Part shown: one piece after another, positions 15,950 to 24,470 of the stretch
How positions within the stretch are numbered: position 1 is the first letter of the stretch
Layout: the number at the start of each line of letters is the position of its first letter
Assembly (NCBI RefSeq): GCF_041928815.1
Contig: NZ_JBHFEI010000007.1
Location: forward strand, 1 to 64,000
Source: JBHFEI01 sp041928815
Lineage (GTDB): Bacteria; Pseudomonadota; Alphaproteobacteria; Rhizobiales; Rhizobiaceae
DNA length: 64,000 nt
Direction: 5' to 3'
Position numbers and translations under genes: made by a program
The notes under the pieces: generated by a model
The model's input: the letters and a program-made list of their open reading frames with translations, nothing else
The model's database searches: none
What the model was told of the DNA's origin: nothing

Positions 15950-17524
15950 ATGAAGATCGCAACGCCGCGGGAAACCTTCGCCGGCGAGGCCCGCGTCGCC
16001 ATGACGCCGGACAGCGCCGTGCAGTTGCAGAAGCTCGGGCATGCCTGCCTTGTCGAGGCGGGCGCGGGCGCGCCGGCCGGCTTTTCGGACGAGGCCTACC
16101 GCGCGGCCGGCGTCACGGTGGTTGAGGACGCGGCCGCGCTTTACGCCGGAGCCGACGTCATCGCTAAGGTGCGGCCGCCGGAGCCCTCCGAGCTTGCGCG
16201 GCTCGGGCCCGGCAAGACGCTGATCTCGTTCTTCTATCCCGGCCAGAACGGCGCACTCCTCGAAGACGCCCGGGCGACGGGCGCGACCGTCGTCGCCATG
16301 GACATGGTGCCGCGGATTTCTCGCGCCCAGAAAATGGATGCCCTGTCGTCGATGGCGAACATCGCCGGCTACCGCGCGGTGATCGAGGCCGGCAACCATT
16401 TCGGCCGCTTCTTCACCGGCCAGGTCACGGCCGCCGGAAAGGTGCCGCCGGCGAGAGTGCTCGTCATCGGCGCGGGCGTCGCGGGCCTGGCGGCGATCGG
16501 CGTCGCCACCTCGCTCGGCGCACAAGTCTATGCCTTCGACGTGCGCCCCGAGGTTGCCGAGCAGATCGAATCGATGGGCGCTGAATTCGTCTTCCTCGAC
16601 TTCGACGGCCCGGCGCAGGACGGCGCGGCGACCGGCGGCTATGCCGCCCCCTCCTCGCCGGAATTCCGCGAAAAGCAGCTTTCGAAATTCCGCGAGCTCG
16701 CGCCCGGCATCGACATCGTCATCACCACGGCGCTGATTCCCGGCCGCGACGCGCCGAAACTCTGGCTTGCCGACATGGTCGCCGCGATGAAACCCGGCTC
16801 GGTCGTCGTCGACCTCGCCGCGGAGCGCGGCGGCAACTGCGACCTGACCGTCGCCGACCGGAAGGTGGTGTCGGACAATGGCGTCACCGTCATCGGCTAT
16901 ACCGATTTCCCCAGCCGGATGGCGGCGCAATCCTCCGCACTCTACGCGACCAACATCCGCCACATGCTGGCGGACCTGACGCCGGGCAAGGACGGCACGA
17001 TCGTCCACAACATGGACGACGACGTCATCCGCGGATCGACGGTCGCCTTCGAAGGCGCGATCACCTATCCGCCGCCGCCGCCGAAGATCGCGGCGATTGC
17101 CGCCCAGAAGCCGAAGGAGAAGGTGAAGGAGCCGACGCCGGAGGAGAAGCGCGCCGCCGAAACCGCCGCCTTCCGCGCCGCGACCAAGGCGCAGGTCGGC
17201 CTGCTCGTCCTCGGCACGGCCCTGCTGCTCGCCGTCGGCGCCGTCGCACCGGCCGCCTTCATGAGCCATTTCGTCGTCTTCGTGCTCGCCTGCTTCGTCG
17301 GCTTCCAGGTGATCTGGAACGTCAGCCATTCGCTGCACACGCCGCTGATGGCGGTGACCAACGCGATTTCAGGCATCGTCATTCTCGGCGCCCTGCTGCA
17401 GATCGGTTCCGGCAACTGGCTCGTCGTCGTGCTGGCCGCGCTCTCCGTGCTGATCGCAACCATCAACATCGTCGGTGGCTTCCTCGTCACCCGGCGCATG
17501 CTCGCCATGTTCCAGAAGTCCTGA
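15950..17524 (+). CDS. pntA: NAD(P) transhydrogenase alpha subunit PntA
   Basis: A 524-residue alpha subunit of the proton-translocating transhydrogenase, which uses the proton gradient to reduce NADP with NADH. The NAD-binding domain I spans about residues 1-380 with VLVIGAGVAGLAAIGVA, the RQDR-loop region MVPRISRAQKMDALSS and the AERGGNCDLT segment. After a Lys/Glu/Pro-rich linker (about 383-405) come four transmembrane helices of domain II, so this is the full-length E. coli-type alpha subunit and not the split PntAA/PntAB form common in alphaproteobacteria. pntB follows after 15 bp. Confidence 0.97.
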   Translation: MKIATPRETFAGEARVAMTPDSAVQLQKLGHACLVEAGAGAPAGFSDEAYRAAGVTVVEDAAALYAGADVIAKVRPPEPSELARLGPGKTLISFFYPGQNGALLEDARATGATVVAMDMVPRISRAQKMDALSSMANIAGYRAVIEAGNHFGRFFTGQVTAAGKVPPARVLVIGAGVAGLAAIGVATSLGAQVYAFDVRPEVAEQIESMGAEFVFLDFDGPAQDGAATGGYAAPSSPEFREKQLSKFRELAPGIDIVITTALIPGRDAPKLWLADMVAAMKPGSVVVDLAAERGGNCDLTVADRKVVSDNGVTVIGYTDFPSRMAAQSSALYATNIRHMLADLTPGKDGTIVHNMDDDVIRGSTVAFEGAITYPPPPPKIAAIAAQKPKEKVKEPTPEEKRAAETAAFRAATKAQVGLLVLGTALLLAVGAVAPAAFMSHFVVFVLACFVGFQVIWNVSHSLHTPLMAVTNAISGIVILGALLQIGSGNWLVVVLAALSVLIATINIVGGFLVTRRMLAMFQKS

Positions 17525-17539
17525 TCGGGAAAGACATCC

Positions 17540-18973
17540 ATGATGACGATCGGTATCGTATCGGCCGCCTATATCGCGGCCGCCATCCTCTTCATCCTGT
17601 CGCTCGGCGGGCTCTCCGGCCAGGAAAGCGCCAAGCGCGCGGTCTGGTACGGCATCACCGGCATGGCGCTCGCCGTCGCCGCCACCGTATCGGGACCCGA
17701 TGTCGGCAACGGGCTCATCGTCGCGGTGATGATCGCCGGCGGCGCGCTCGTCGGCCATCGCGTCGCCGGACGGGTCCAGATGACGGAAATGCCGCAGCTC
17801 GTCGCGGCGCTACATTCCTTCGTCGGGCTCGCGGCCGTGTTCATCGGCTTCAACGCCCATATCGAGGCGGCGGATGTGGCAGGCCTCGACGCCGCCGCCC
17901 GCGCCGGGCTGACCGGCTTCGCGGCGATCCTCGCCCACAAGGACGCGGTCGAGCTGTCGATCCTGAGGGTCGAGGTCTTCCTCGGCGTCTTCATCGGCGC
18001 CGTCACCTTCACCGGCTCGGTCGTCGCCTTCGGCAAGCTTGCCGGCAAGGTCGACGGCAAGGCGAAGAAGCTGCCCGGCGGGCACGTCCTCAATGCCGGC
18101 GCGGCGCTGCTCTCGCTCCTGCTGCTGATCCTCTACGTCAACGGCGCCGGCGCCTGGACCCTCGTCCTGATGACGCTTGCCGCCCTCTTCATCGGCTATC
18201 ACCTGATCATGGGCATCGGCGGCGCCGACATGCCGGTGGTGGTGTCGATGCTGAATTCCTATTCCGGCTGGGCGGCCGCCGCGATCGGCTTCACGCTCGG
18301 CAACGACCTCCTGATCGTCACCGGGGCGCTGGTCGGCTCGTCCGGCGCGATCCTCTCCTACATCATGTGCAAGGCGATGAACCGCTCCTTCGTCTCCGTC
18401 ATCCTCGGCGGCTTCGGCGCGACGGCCGGACCGCAGATGGAGATCGCCGGCGAACAGGTCGCCATCGACGCCGACGGGGTGGCCGCGGCGCTGAACGACG
18501 CCGACAGCGTCATCATCGTGCCCGGTTACGGCATGGCGGTGGCGCAGGCGCAGCAGTCGGTCTCGGAACTGACGCGCAAGCTGCGCGCGGCCGGCAAGAC
18601 GGTGCGCTTCGCCATCCATCCGGTCGCCGGCCGGCTGCCCGGCCACATGAACGTGCTGCTCGCCGAAGCCAAGGTCCCCTACGACATCGTCCTGGAGATG
18701 GACGAGATCAACGAGGATTTTCCCGAAACCGACGTCGTCATCGTCATCGGCTCCAACGACATCGTCAATCCGGCCGCGCAGGAGGATCCAAACTCGCCGA
18801 TCGCGGGAATGCCGGTCCTCGAAGTGTGGAAGGCAAGGCAGGTCATCGTCTCCAAGCGCGGCCAGGGCACCGGCTATTCGGGCATCGAGAACCCGCTCTT
18901 CTACAAGGACAACACCCGGATGTTCTACGGCGACGCGAAGAAGAGCATCGACCAGCTGCTGCCGCTCCTCTGA
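17540..18973 (+). CDS. pntB: NAD(P) transhydrogenase beta subunit PntB
   Basis: A 477-residue inner-membrane subunit with about nine N-terminal helices forming the proton channel, including the conserved HSFVGLAAVFIGFNAHIE and MPVVVSMLNSYSGWAAAAIG. The C-terminal cytoplasmic NADP-binding domain III carries VIIVPGYGMAVAQAQ, RFAIHPVAGRLPGHMNVLLA and VIVIGSNDIVNPAA. The start may be either ATG of the ATGATG at 17540. With pntA it forms a complete operon ending at a GC-rich stem-loop. Confidence 0.97.
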   Translation: MMTIGIVSAAYIAAAILFILSLGGLSGQESAKRAVWYGITGMALAVAATVSGPDVGNGLIVAVMIAGGALVGHRVAGRVQMTEMPQLVAALHSFVGLAAVFIGFNAHIEAADVAGLDAAARAGLTGFAAILAHKDAVELSILRVEVFLGVFIGAVTFTGSVVAFGKLAGKVDGKAKKLPGGHVLNAGAALLSLLLLILYVNGAGAWTLVLMTLAALFIGYHLIMGIGGADMPVVVSMLNSYSGWAAAAIGFTLGNDLLIVTGALVGSSGAILSYIMCKAMNRSFVSVILGGFGATAGPQMEIAGEQVAIDADGVAAALNDADSVIIVPGYGMAVAQAQQSVSELTRKLRAAGKTVRFAIHPVAGRLPGHMNVLLAEAKVPYDIVLEMDEINEDFPETDVVIVIGSNDIVNPAAQEDPNSPIAGMPVLEVWKARQVIVSKRGQGTGYSGIENPLFYKDNTRMFYGDAKKSIDQLLPLL

Positions 18974-18979
18974 GACCCC

Positions 18980-19009
18980 GCCGGCGCCTCTGCTCGCCCC
19001 GGCGCCGGC
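18980..19009 (+). terminator. Stem-loop after pntB
   Basis: GCCGGCGCC (18980-18988) and GGCGCCGGC (19001-19009) pair perfectly over 9 bp, followed by CTTTGG. It lies between the convergent pntB and serine-hydrolase genes. The short T-tract makes it a modest terminator. Confidence 0.5.
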
Positions 19010-19025
19010 CTTTGGCTTAAATGCC

Positions 19026-20360
19026 CTATCGCGCGGCCCGGATCGCCGCCTCGACCAACCCGGTCGCCTCGTAGCCCTGCGCGCGCGGCGTCAGGCCGAG
19101 GCGGATCACCGCGAGGTCCAGCGCCGGCACGATCGCGATGCTCTGGCCGTCATGCCCCCTGAGGAAGAAGCTGCCCGCCGGCATGGCGGGACCGTCCTTC
19201 GGGGTCGAGAGCCAGGTCTGCAGGCGCGAATAGGGCGCGCCCGCGACGCCCGCCTCGCCCATGCCGCGGACAAACCCTTCCGGCAGCAGCCGCGTTTCCC
19301 AGACCCCGTCGCGCAGCAGGAAGAGCGCGAAGCGCGCCCAGTCGCGCGCCGTCGCATAGACATAGGAACTGCCGACCAGCGTGCCCGCCGCATCCGCCTC
19401 CATCACCGCGCTCGCCATGCCGAGCGGCGAAAACAGCGCGTCGCGCGGATAGGCGAGCGCGGCGATCGGATCGGCGAAGCGGTTCATCCAGATCCGCGCG
19501 ATCAGCATCGACGTCCCGGACGAATAGCCGAAGCGCATCCCGGGCGAAATCTCGAGCGGGCTCAGCGCGGCGAAGCGGGCCATGTCCGGCTCGAGATAGA
19601 GCATGCGCGTCACGTCGGCGACGCCGCCGTAGCTTTCGTTGAAGGCCAGCCCGCTGCGCATGGCGAGCAGGTCGGAGAGGCGGATCAGGCTGCGCCGGTC
19701 GCCCTGCCATTCCGGCAGCAGTGCCCGGCTCTTCAGCGAGAGACGCCCGTCATTGACGAGCCGGCCGACCAGCACGGCATTGATCGTCTTCGCCATCGAC
19801 CAGCCGAGCAGCGGCACGGCCTCGGTGAAGCCCGGCCCGTAGGCTTCGGCGGCGATCCGCCCCTTATGCACTACGACGACGGCGCGCATGCCCGGACCGG
19901 TCAGCGCGGGATCGGCGACCAGTGCGGCGAAGGCGGGATCGGCGGAGACGATGTCGCCCTCCGGCCAGGCCGCGCGCTTGACCGGAAGCGCAGGCGCGGC
20001 CGCATCTGGAAGGCGGATCGAGGCCGCCTCGGCGATCCTGCCGTCCGGCACCACGGCGCAGCCGAGCCCGGGGCGATGGACGGCGTCGCTGCCGGCGATG
20101 AAGCCGAGCAGAGCGGCATGGACCCGGCCGGCATCCCGGTCGACGGTCACGCGCATCAGCCGGAGCAGCGGATGGCCGGGCGCCTGCACGTCGGTGGCAA
20201 GAACCTCGTCAGGCGCGCGGCCGGCGAGGAAGACGTTGGAGCAGACAATTTTGGCGGCATAGCCGCTGCCGACCCTCAGCAGCGCGGGCGGGGCGACCGC
20301 GAGCCAACCGAGGACGCCCGCGAGCAGAACCAGCACCGACCCCGCCACCCATTTCATCAT
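19026..20360 (-). CDS. Beta-lactamase-fold serine hydrolase, membrane-anchored or exported
   Basis: A 444-residue protein with an N-terminal hydrophobic segment (MMKWVAGSVLVLLAGVLGWL) that acts as signal or anchor, placing the catalytic domain in the periplasm. The penicillin-binding/class C beta-lactamase motifs are present: S-x-x-K in GWSMAKTINA, the Tyr motif in RFGYSSGTSM, and HDG in RGHDGQS in place of KTG. That combination fits esterase or 6-aminohexanoate-oligomer-hydrolase-like members more than true beta-lactamases. The start at 20360 is behind GAGGTGGG; an upstream in-frame ATG would remove the signal position. It is adjacent to phnN but need not share its function. Confidence 0.8.
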   Translation of the reverse strand: MMKWVAGSVLVLLAGVLGWLAVAPPALLRVGSGYAAKIVCSNVFLAGRAPDEVLATDVQAPGHPLLRLMRVTVDRDAGRVHAALLGFIAGSDAVHRPGLGCAVVPDGRIAEAASIRLPDAAAPALPVKRAAWPEGDIVSADPAFAALVADPALTGPGMRAVVVVHKGRIAAEAYGPGFTEAVPLLGWSMAKTINAVLVGRLVNDGRLSLKSRALLPEWQGDRRSLIRLSDLLAMRSGLAFNESYGGVADVTRMLYLEPDMARFAALSPLEISPGMRFGYSSGTSMLIARIWMNRFADPIAALAYPRDALFSPLGMASAVMEADAAGTLVGSSYVYATARDWARFALFLLRDGVWETRLLPEGFVRGMGEAGVAGAPYSRLQTWLSTPKDGPAMPAGSFFLRGHDGQSIAIVPALDLAVIRLGLTPRAQGYEATGLVEAAIRAAR

Positions 20361-20510
20361 GATCCCACCTCGCCCCATTGCGTCCCTTACGGGCGCGTCC
20401 CCTGCAGGCAGCCGAAGATCAAGGAAATACCATGGCATAACCGCCGCATCGGGCGGGAAAACGCAATTTTCTGTAAAGACCGGCTCCCGCAGGCGTCGAG
20501 GGATCCCTCG

Positions 20511-21101
20511 TCAGGCCGTGGCCGGCTGGTGGCGGCCGGCCGAAATCGCCTCGACCAGCGCCACGAAGCGGCCGGCGGCAAGCGGCAGCGGACCGCTGTT
20601 GTCGATCACCACGGCGGCGGGATCGTCGACGGGCGCCTGGCGGTCGAGACGACGCAGGATATCCTCCTCGCTCTCCCGCCCCCGGGCCATCAGCCGGCGC
20701 GCGAGCACCGCGCGGCTCGCGGTGATCTGCACGGTGACGACACGCGGGAAGCGATCGCGGAACAGCGGCAGGGCGGCGCGGCTGCCATTGGCGATCACCG
20801 TCTGGCCGGCGCGCACGCGCTCGGCGGTGACCGCCGGAATGCCGTAGCGCAGCCCATGGGCGCCCCAGGTCACGGCGAAGGCACCGGCCTCCCGGCGCGC
20901 CTCGAACTCCTTGAGCGTGACGGCCTCGTGCGGCTCGCCGCCGGCATCGCGCGGCCGCGTGATGACCCGGCGCACGAAGTGGATGTCGGCGCGCGCCGAG
21001 AGGCGATCGGCGGCGAAGCCGATCACGCTGTCCTTGCCGGCGCCGCTCGGGCCGGTGACGACGATGAGCGTTCCCGCGCGCTCGGCCCCTTCCTCCGGCA
21101 T
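20511..21101 (-). CDS. phnN: Ribose 1,5-bisphosphate phosphokinase PhnN
   Basis: A 196-residue guanylate-kinase-fold enzyme that phosphorylates ribose 1,5-bisphosphate to PRPP with ATP, the last salvage step for the ribose carrier of the C-P lyase pathway. The Walker A loop GPSGAGKD is at residues 17-24, followed by FVRRVITRPRDAGGEPHEAV, typical of PhnN. Its start shares one base with the phnM stop, so it is translationally coupled. It is the last gene of the phnC-led operon. Confidence 0.95.
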   Translation of the reverse strand: MPEEGAERAGTLIVVTGPSGAGKDSVIGFAADRLSARADIHFVRRVITRPRDAGGEPHEAVTLKEFEARREAGAFAVTWGAHGLRYGIPAVTAERVRAGQTVIANGSRAALPLFRDRFPRVVTVQITASRAVLARRLMARGRESEEDILRRLDRQAPVDDPAAVVIDNSGPLPLAAGRFVALVEAISAGRHQPATA

Positions 21102-22252
21102 CAGGCGACCCGCTTCCCCTGCCGCCAGACCGATCGCACGACCGGGACGGCCCGCGCATCGCCGCCGCCATGGCGGACACGGGCGAGGTCGGCGCGCAGT
21201 CCCGGTGCGATCCGGCCGCGATCGTCGAGCCCGACGGTGCGGGCCGGCGTCGCCGTGACCATGGCGATCGCGCGCGACAGCGTCACGCCCTCGACCTCGG
21301 CGGCGAGCACGAAGGGTGCATGGATCAGGCTCAGCGGCACATAGTCCGACGACAGCACGTCGAGGACGCCGAAGGCCGCGAGATCCTTCGCGGCGATGTT
21401 GCCGGAATGGGACTTGCCGCGCACGATGTTGGGCGCGCCCATCAGCACGCTCATGCCCTTTCCATGCGACGCTTTCGCCGCCTCGATGCTGGTCGGGAAT
21501 TCCGAAAGCCGCACGCCGTAGCCGACCGCCTCCTCGACATGGTCGAGCGTCGCGTCGTCATGGCTGGCGACGGCGATGCCGCGCGCGGCGCAGGCCGCCG
21601 CGATCGCGGCGCGATGCGGCGCGGCGTAGCGGTCGGAGAGCGCCCGCTGCCGGTCGACGAAGAGGGCGAAGGCCTCGTCCGACAGGCCGCGCTTCGTCTT
21701 GTAGTAAAGCGTATACTGCTCCATCGTCTGGAACTGGCGCTGGCCCGGCGCATGGTCCATCAGCGAGACGAGGCGCACCTGGGCGTCGTCCTCGAATTCC
21801 AGGAAGTGGTCGAGCACGTCGGCGGTCGAGACCTCGCAGCGCAGATGGATGAAATGCTCGGCCCGCAGCCGGTCATCGCCCGAGGCATTCGAAAGCGCAT
21901 CCGCCATCGCCCGCATCTCGCCGAGCGCGAAGCCGCCATCCTCGTCGGAGCCCATGCGCAGGCAGTCGAAGACGGTGGTGATGCCGGAAGTGACGACCTG
22001 GGCGTCATGGGCCTGGATCGCCGCCGTCTTGTCCCAGCGCACGCCGGGACGCGGCGCGTAGTGCGCCTCCAGATGGTCGGTGTGCAGTTCGACGAGGCCG
22101 GGCATCAGGTAGTCGCCCTCCATGTCCTCGCCGCGCGCGGACGGACCGGTATCGATGGCGGCGATCGCGCCGTCGCGCAGGAGGACGGAGCCGGCGACGA
22201 TCTCGTCCTCGAGGAGGATGCGGGCGTTGGAGAGAACGGTCTCGGCGGTCAT
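21101..22252 (-). CDS. phnM: Ribose 1-methylphosphonate 5-triphosphate diphosphatase PhnM
   Basis: A 383-residue amidohydrolase-superfamily enzyme that removes pyrophosphate from ribose 1-alkylphosphonate 5-triphosphate, giving the PhnJ substrate. Diagnostic segments are the metal site ELHTDHLEAHY near residue 57, SLMDHAPGQRQF, VASHDDAT and MGAPNIVRGKSHSGN. Stop and start codons overlap those of phnN and the DUF1045 gene, so the three are one translation unit. Confidence 0.96.
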   Translation of the reverse strand: MTAETVLSNARILLEDEIVAGSVLLRDGAIAAIDTGPSARGEDMEGDYLMPGLVELHTDHLEAHYAPRPGVRWDKTAAIQAHDAQVVTSGITTVFDCLRMGSDEDGGFALGEMRAMADALSNASGDDRLRAEHFIHLRCEVSTADVLDHFLEFEDDAQVRLVSLMDHAPGQRQFQTMEQYTLYYKTKRGLSDEAFALFVDRQRALSDRYAAPHRAAIAAACAARGIAVASHDDATLDHVEEAVGYGVRLSEFPTSIEAAKASHGKGMSVLMGAPNIVRGKSHSGNIAAKDLAAFGVLDVLSSDYVPLSLIHAPFVLAAEVEGVTLSRAIAMVTATPARTVGLDDRGRIAPGLRADLARVRHGGGDARAVPVVRSVWRQGKRVA

Positions 22253-22986
22253 CAGCGTGCGGTCATCCTTGGTGTGGTGAGGGTCCCGAGCGGCGGCAGC
22301 GAATGGACGGCGAAGGGCGCCCCCCGCCTTGCCTCGGTGAAGAGGCCGATCGTGTCGACGGTCAGGGGCGCGCCGATGAAGGCGGCGAAACGGTCTTCCA
22401 GCAGCGCGCGCACGGTGGCCCGGCGCTCCGGCGCGACGGGACCCGTCAGCGTCATGTGATACCGGAAATCGCCGAGCACATGCGGATAGCCGTAGGTCGC
22501 GAGGTTGCGGCGCTGCGACGCGGTCAGCCGGTCGGGATGGCGCCGTGCGATGTCGGCCTCGCCAAGCGGCGCGCGGAACGGTTCGAAGCGGCGCACGGCC
22601 TCGTCGGCAAAGACGTGCAGCGCCTCGCAGCGCCTCTCGGGCACGAGGGCGAAAAAGGGCCCGATCTCGCCGAGCACGAGGGCGGGGATGACGAAGGGCT
22701 CGACCTCGGCGGAGAATTCCTCCAGAGCCTGCAGCAGTTCCGTCTCGCTGCGGCCGGGCGCGAGCTCGAAGGGCGCCTTCACCGTGCCGTGAAAGCCGTA
22801 GCGCCGCGGCTCCGCCGTCAGCGCGGAGATCTCGTCGGGGGAAAAGCCGTCGAAATCCTCGTGCGGCACCGCGCCGTTCAGGAAGGCGTCGCGTCCGAGC
22901 CAGCGGGCCGCCGCGATCGTCAGCGCATCATGCTGCGGCGGGGTGATGTAGAGGGCGTAACGCACGGGCGGCGGTCCTTGTGCCAT
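22252..22986 (-). CDS. DUF1045 2H-phosphoesterase-like phosphonate metabolism protein
   Basis: A 244-residue protein of the DUF1045 family found in phn clusters. Two H-x-T motifs, FHGTVKAPF and YHMTLTG, mark the 2H phosphoesterase fold. It probably opens the cyclic ribose 1,2-phosphate released by C-P lyase, the job done by PhnP or PhnPP in other bacteria; no phnP is visible here, which supports that reading, but it is inference. The stop overlaps the phnM start. A 116-bp gap separates it from phnE2. Confidence 0.85.
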   Translation of the reverse strand: MAQGPPPVRYALYITPPQHDALTIAAARWLGRDAFLNGAVPHEDFDGFSPDEISALTAEPRRYGFHGTVKAPFELAPGRSETELLQALEEFSAEVEPFVIPALVLGEIGPFFALVPERRCEALHVFADEAVRRFEPFRAPLGEADIARRHPDRLTASQRRNLATYGYPHVLGDFRYHMTLTGPVAPERRATVRALLEDRFAAFIGAPLTVDTIGLFTEARRGAPFAVHSLPPLGTLTTPRMTAR

Positions 22987-23037
22987 GGGCCGGCGGTGAG
23001 CGCGAGCCCGCCGCGCCGGCGTGGTTAGACGTCTTCC

Positions 23038-23055
23038 GTGACACTATCGTGATGG
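23038..23055 (-). promoter_or_regulatory. Weak Pho-box-like sequence before the DUF1045-phnM-phnN genes
   Basis: On the minus strand CCATCACGATAGTGTCAC resembles two CTGTCAT-type half-sites four bases apart, with 4/7 and 5/7 matches. It lies about 50 bp upstream of the DUF1045 gene in the only sizeable gap in the second half of this operon. The match is poor and could be chance. Confidence 0.25.
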
Positions 23056-23102
23056 CGGCCCCGCGTCAGGTGCTTTTTCCTGCCCCTGGCGTCCGCCGGC
23101 GC

Positions 23103-24470
23103 TCAGCAATGCCCCGGCCCGCCGATCAGCCGCGAGCGCAGCGCGTTCGAGATCGCGTCGAAGACGAAGACGACGAGGAGGATCAGGAGCACCATATAGG
23201 CGACCTTGTCCCAGTCGGCATTCGTGCCCATGGCTTCCAGGAGCTTGAGGCCGATGCCGCCGGCGCCGACCGCGCCGATGATCGTCGCCGAGCGCGTGTT
23301 CGATTCCCAGAAATAGAGCGACTGCGAGATGAACACCGGCAGGACCTGCGGCACGACGCCGTAGCGGTTGACGAGGGCCGGGCTGGCGCCGACCGACTTC
23401 ACCCCCTCGCGCTGCCTGTCGTCGACATTTTCCAGCGCCTCGGCATAGACCTTGCCGAGCGCGCCGGCATCGGTGAAGAAGATCGCGGCGATGCCGGGGA
23501 TCGGGCCGGGGCCGAAACCGCGGGTGAAGAACAGCGCCCAGATCAGCATGTCGATCGAGCGCAGAAAATCGAAGGCGCGCTTCATGCCCCAGGTGGCGAG
23601 GCGGCTGCGGGTGATGTTGCGCGCCGCGAGGAAGGCGAGCGGAAAGGCGAAGAGCGTCGCCAGCAGCGTGCCGACGAAGGCCATGACCAGCGTCTGCAGC
23701 AGCTTCGACAGGATGTCGGCATGCTGCCAGACCCGGTTGCCGAGGAAATCGTCGCCCATATGGACGAGGTTGGAACGCGCCGGATCGAGACGGTCGCCGA
23801 TGGCGGCAAGACGGACGAGCTCGCCGAAGGACTTGCCCCAGAAGGGCGAGCGCGTGTCGAAGAAGAAATTGGCCCAGCCGAGGAAACGGCGCTGGACGAA
23901 GACCTGGCTCGAACGGATTTCCGCCTGCCCCTCGAAGCCATAGGTGACGACGACCTTGCCGCCGTCATAGGAGAGCGTGGCGGGATAGGGATTTTCTTCC
24001 GTTGCCGGCGGTGGCACGACGCCGTCCTCGGTGACAGCGACAGGCCAGCGCGTGCCGTCGATATAGATATCGACCTTGGTGGCACGCACGTCGACACGGT
24101 TGTCCGCATCCTCGTAGATGACCGAATAACCGCCGTCCGGCAGCGGCCGCAGCCAGTCGATCTCGGCCCCGGGCGGATACTGACCGCGGCTCGACCATTG
24201 CGGCACGACCGCGCCTCCCTCGAAACGAAGGCGCGGCTGGGCGCGCCAGGAATACCAGTCCTGGAGGTAGACCGAGGCCCGGTCCCAGCGCCCGTTGACG
24301 AATGCCGGGCCGACATCGAAGGCGACGAAGCAGAGGGCGAGATAGAGCGCCGTGATGCCGGCGCCGAGCGCCAGGCCGAAGCGCTGCGCGAAGGAGCGGC
24401 GGAACACCTCCGGATAGGCGGATGTCAGCCGGGCCGCATCGACGGCGTTCACCTTCAGGGATGTCGGCAT
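23103..24470 (-). CDS. phnE: Phosphonate ABC transporter permease PhnE (long form)
   Basis: A 455-residue inner-membrane permease. The C-terminal 240 residues hold the conserved membrane domain with LLQTLVMAFVGTLLATLFAF and the cytoplasmic EAA-type loop ENVDDRQREGVKSVGASPAL. After the first helix (about 33-53) a non-membrane stretch of roughly 180 residues (about 55-235) is rich in Trp, Tyr and charged residues and should sit in the periplasm. That makes it much longer than E. coli PhnE. The start overlaps the stop of phnE1 by one base, so the two permeases form a heterodimer. Confidence 0.93.
   Translation of the reverse strand: MPTSLKVNAVDAARLTSAYPEVFRRSFAQRFGLALGAGITALYLALCFVAFDVGPAFVNGRWDRASVYLQDWYSWRAQPRLRFEGGAVVPQWSSRGQYPPGAEIDWLRPLPDGGYSVIYEDADNRVDVRATKVDIYIDGTRWPVAVTEDGVVPPPATEENPYPATLSYDGGKVVVTYGFEGQAEIRSSQVFVQRRFLGWANFFFDTRSPFWGKSFGELVRLAAIGDRLDPARSNLVHMGDDFLGNRVWQHADILSKLLQTLVMAFVGTLLATLFAFPLAFLAARNITRSRLATWGMKRAFDFLRSIDMLIWALFFTRGFGPGPIPGIAAIFFTDAGALGKVYAEALENVDDRQREGVKSVGASPALVNRYGVVPQVLPVFISQSLYFWESNTRSATIIGAVGAGGIGLKLLEAMGTNADWDKVAYMVLLILLVVFVFDAISNALRSRLIGGPGHC

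Noticed and set aside
19026..20360. Calling the serine hydrolase a beta-lactamase resistance gene
   Set aside because: The third motif is HDG and not KTG, and the layout fits esterase or amide-oligomer hydrolase relatives. No resistance claim can be supported.
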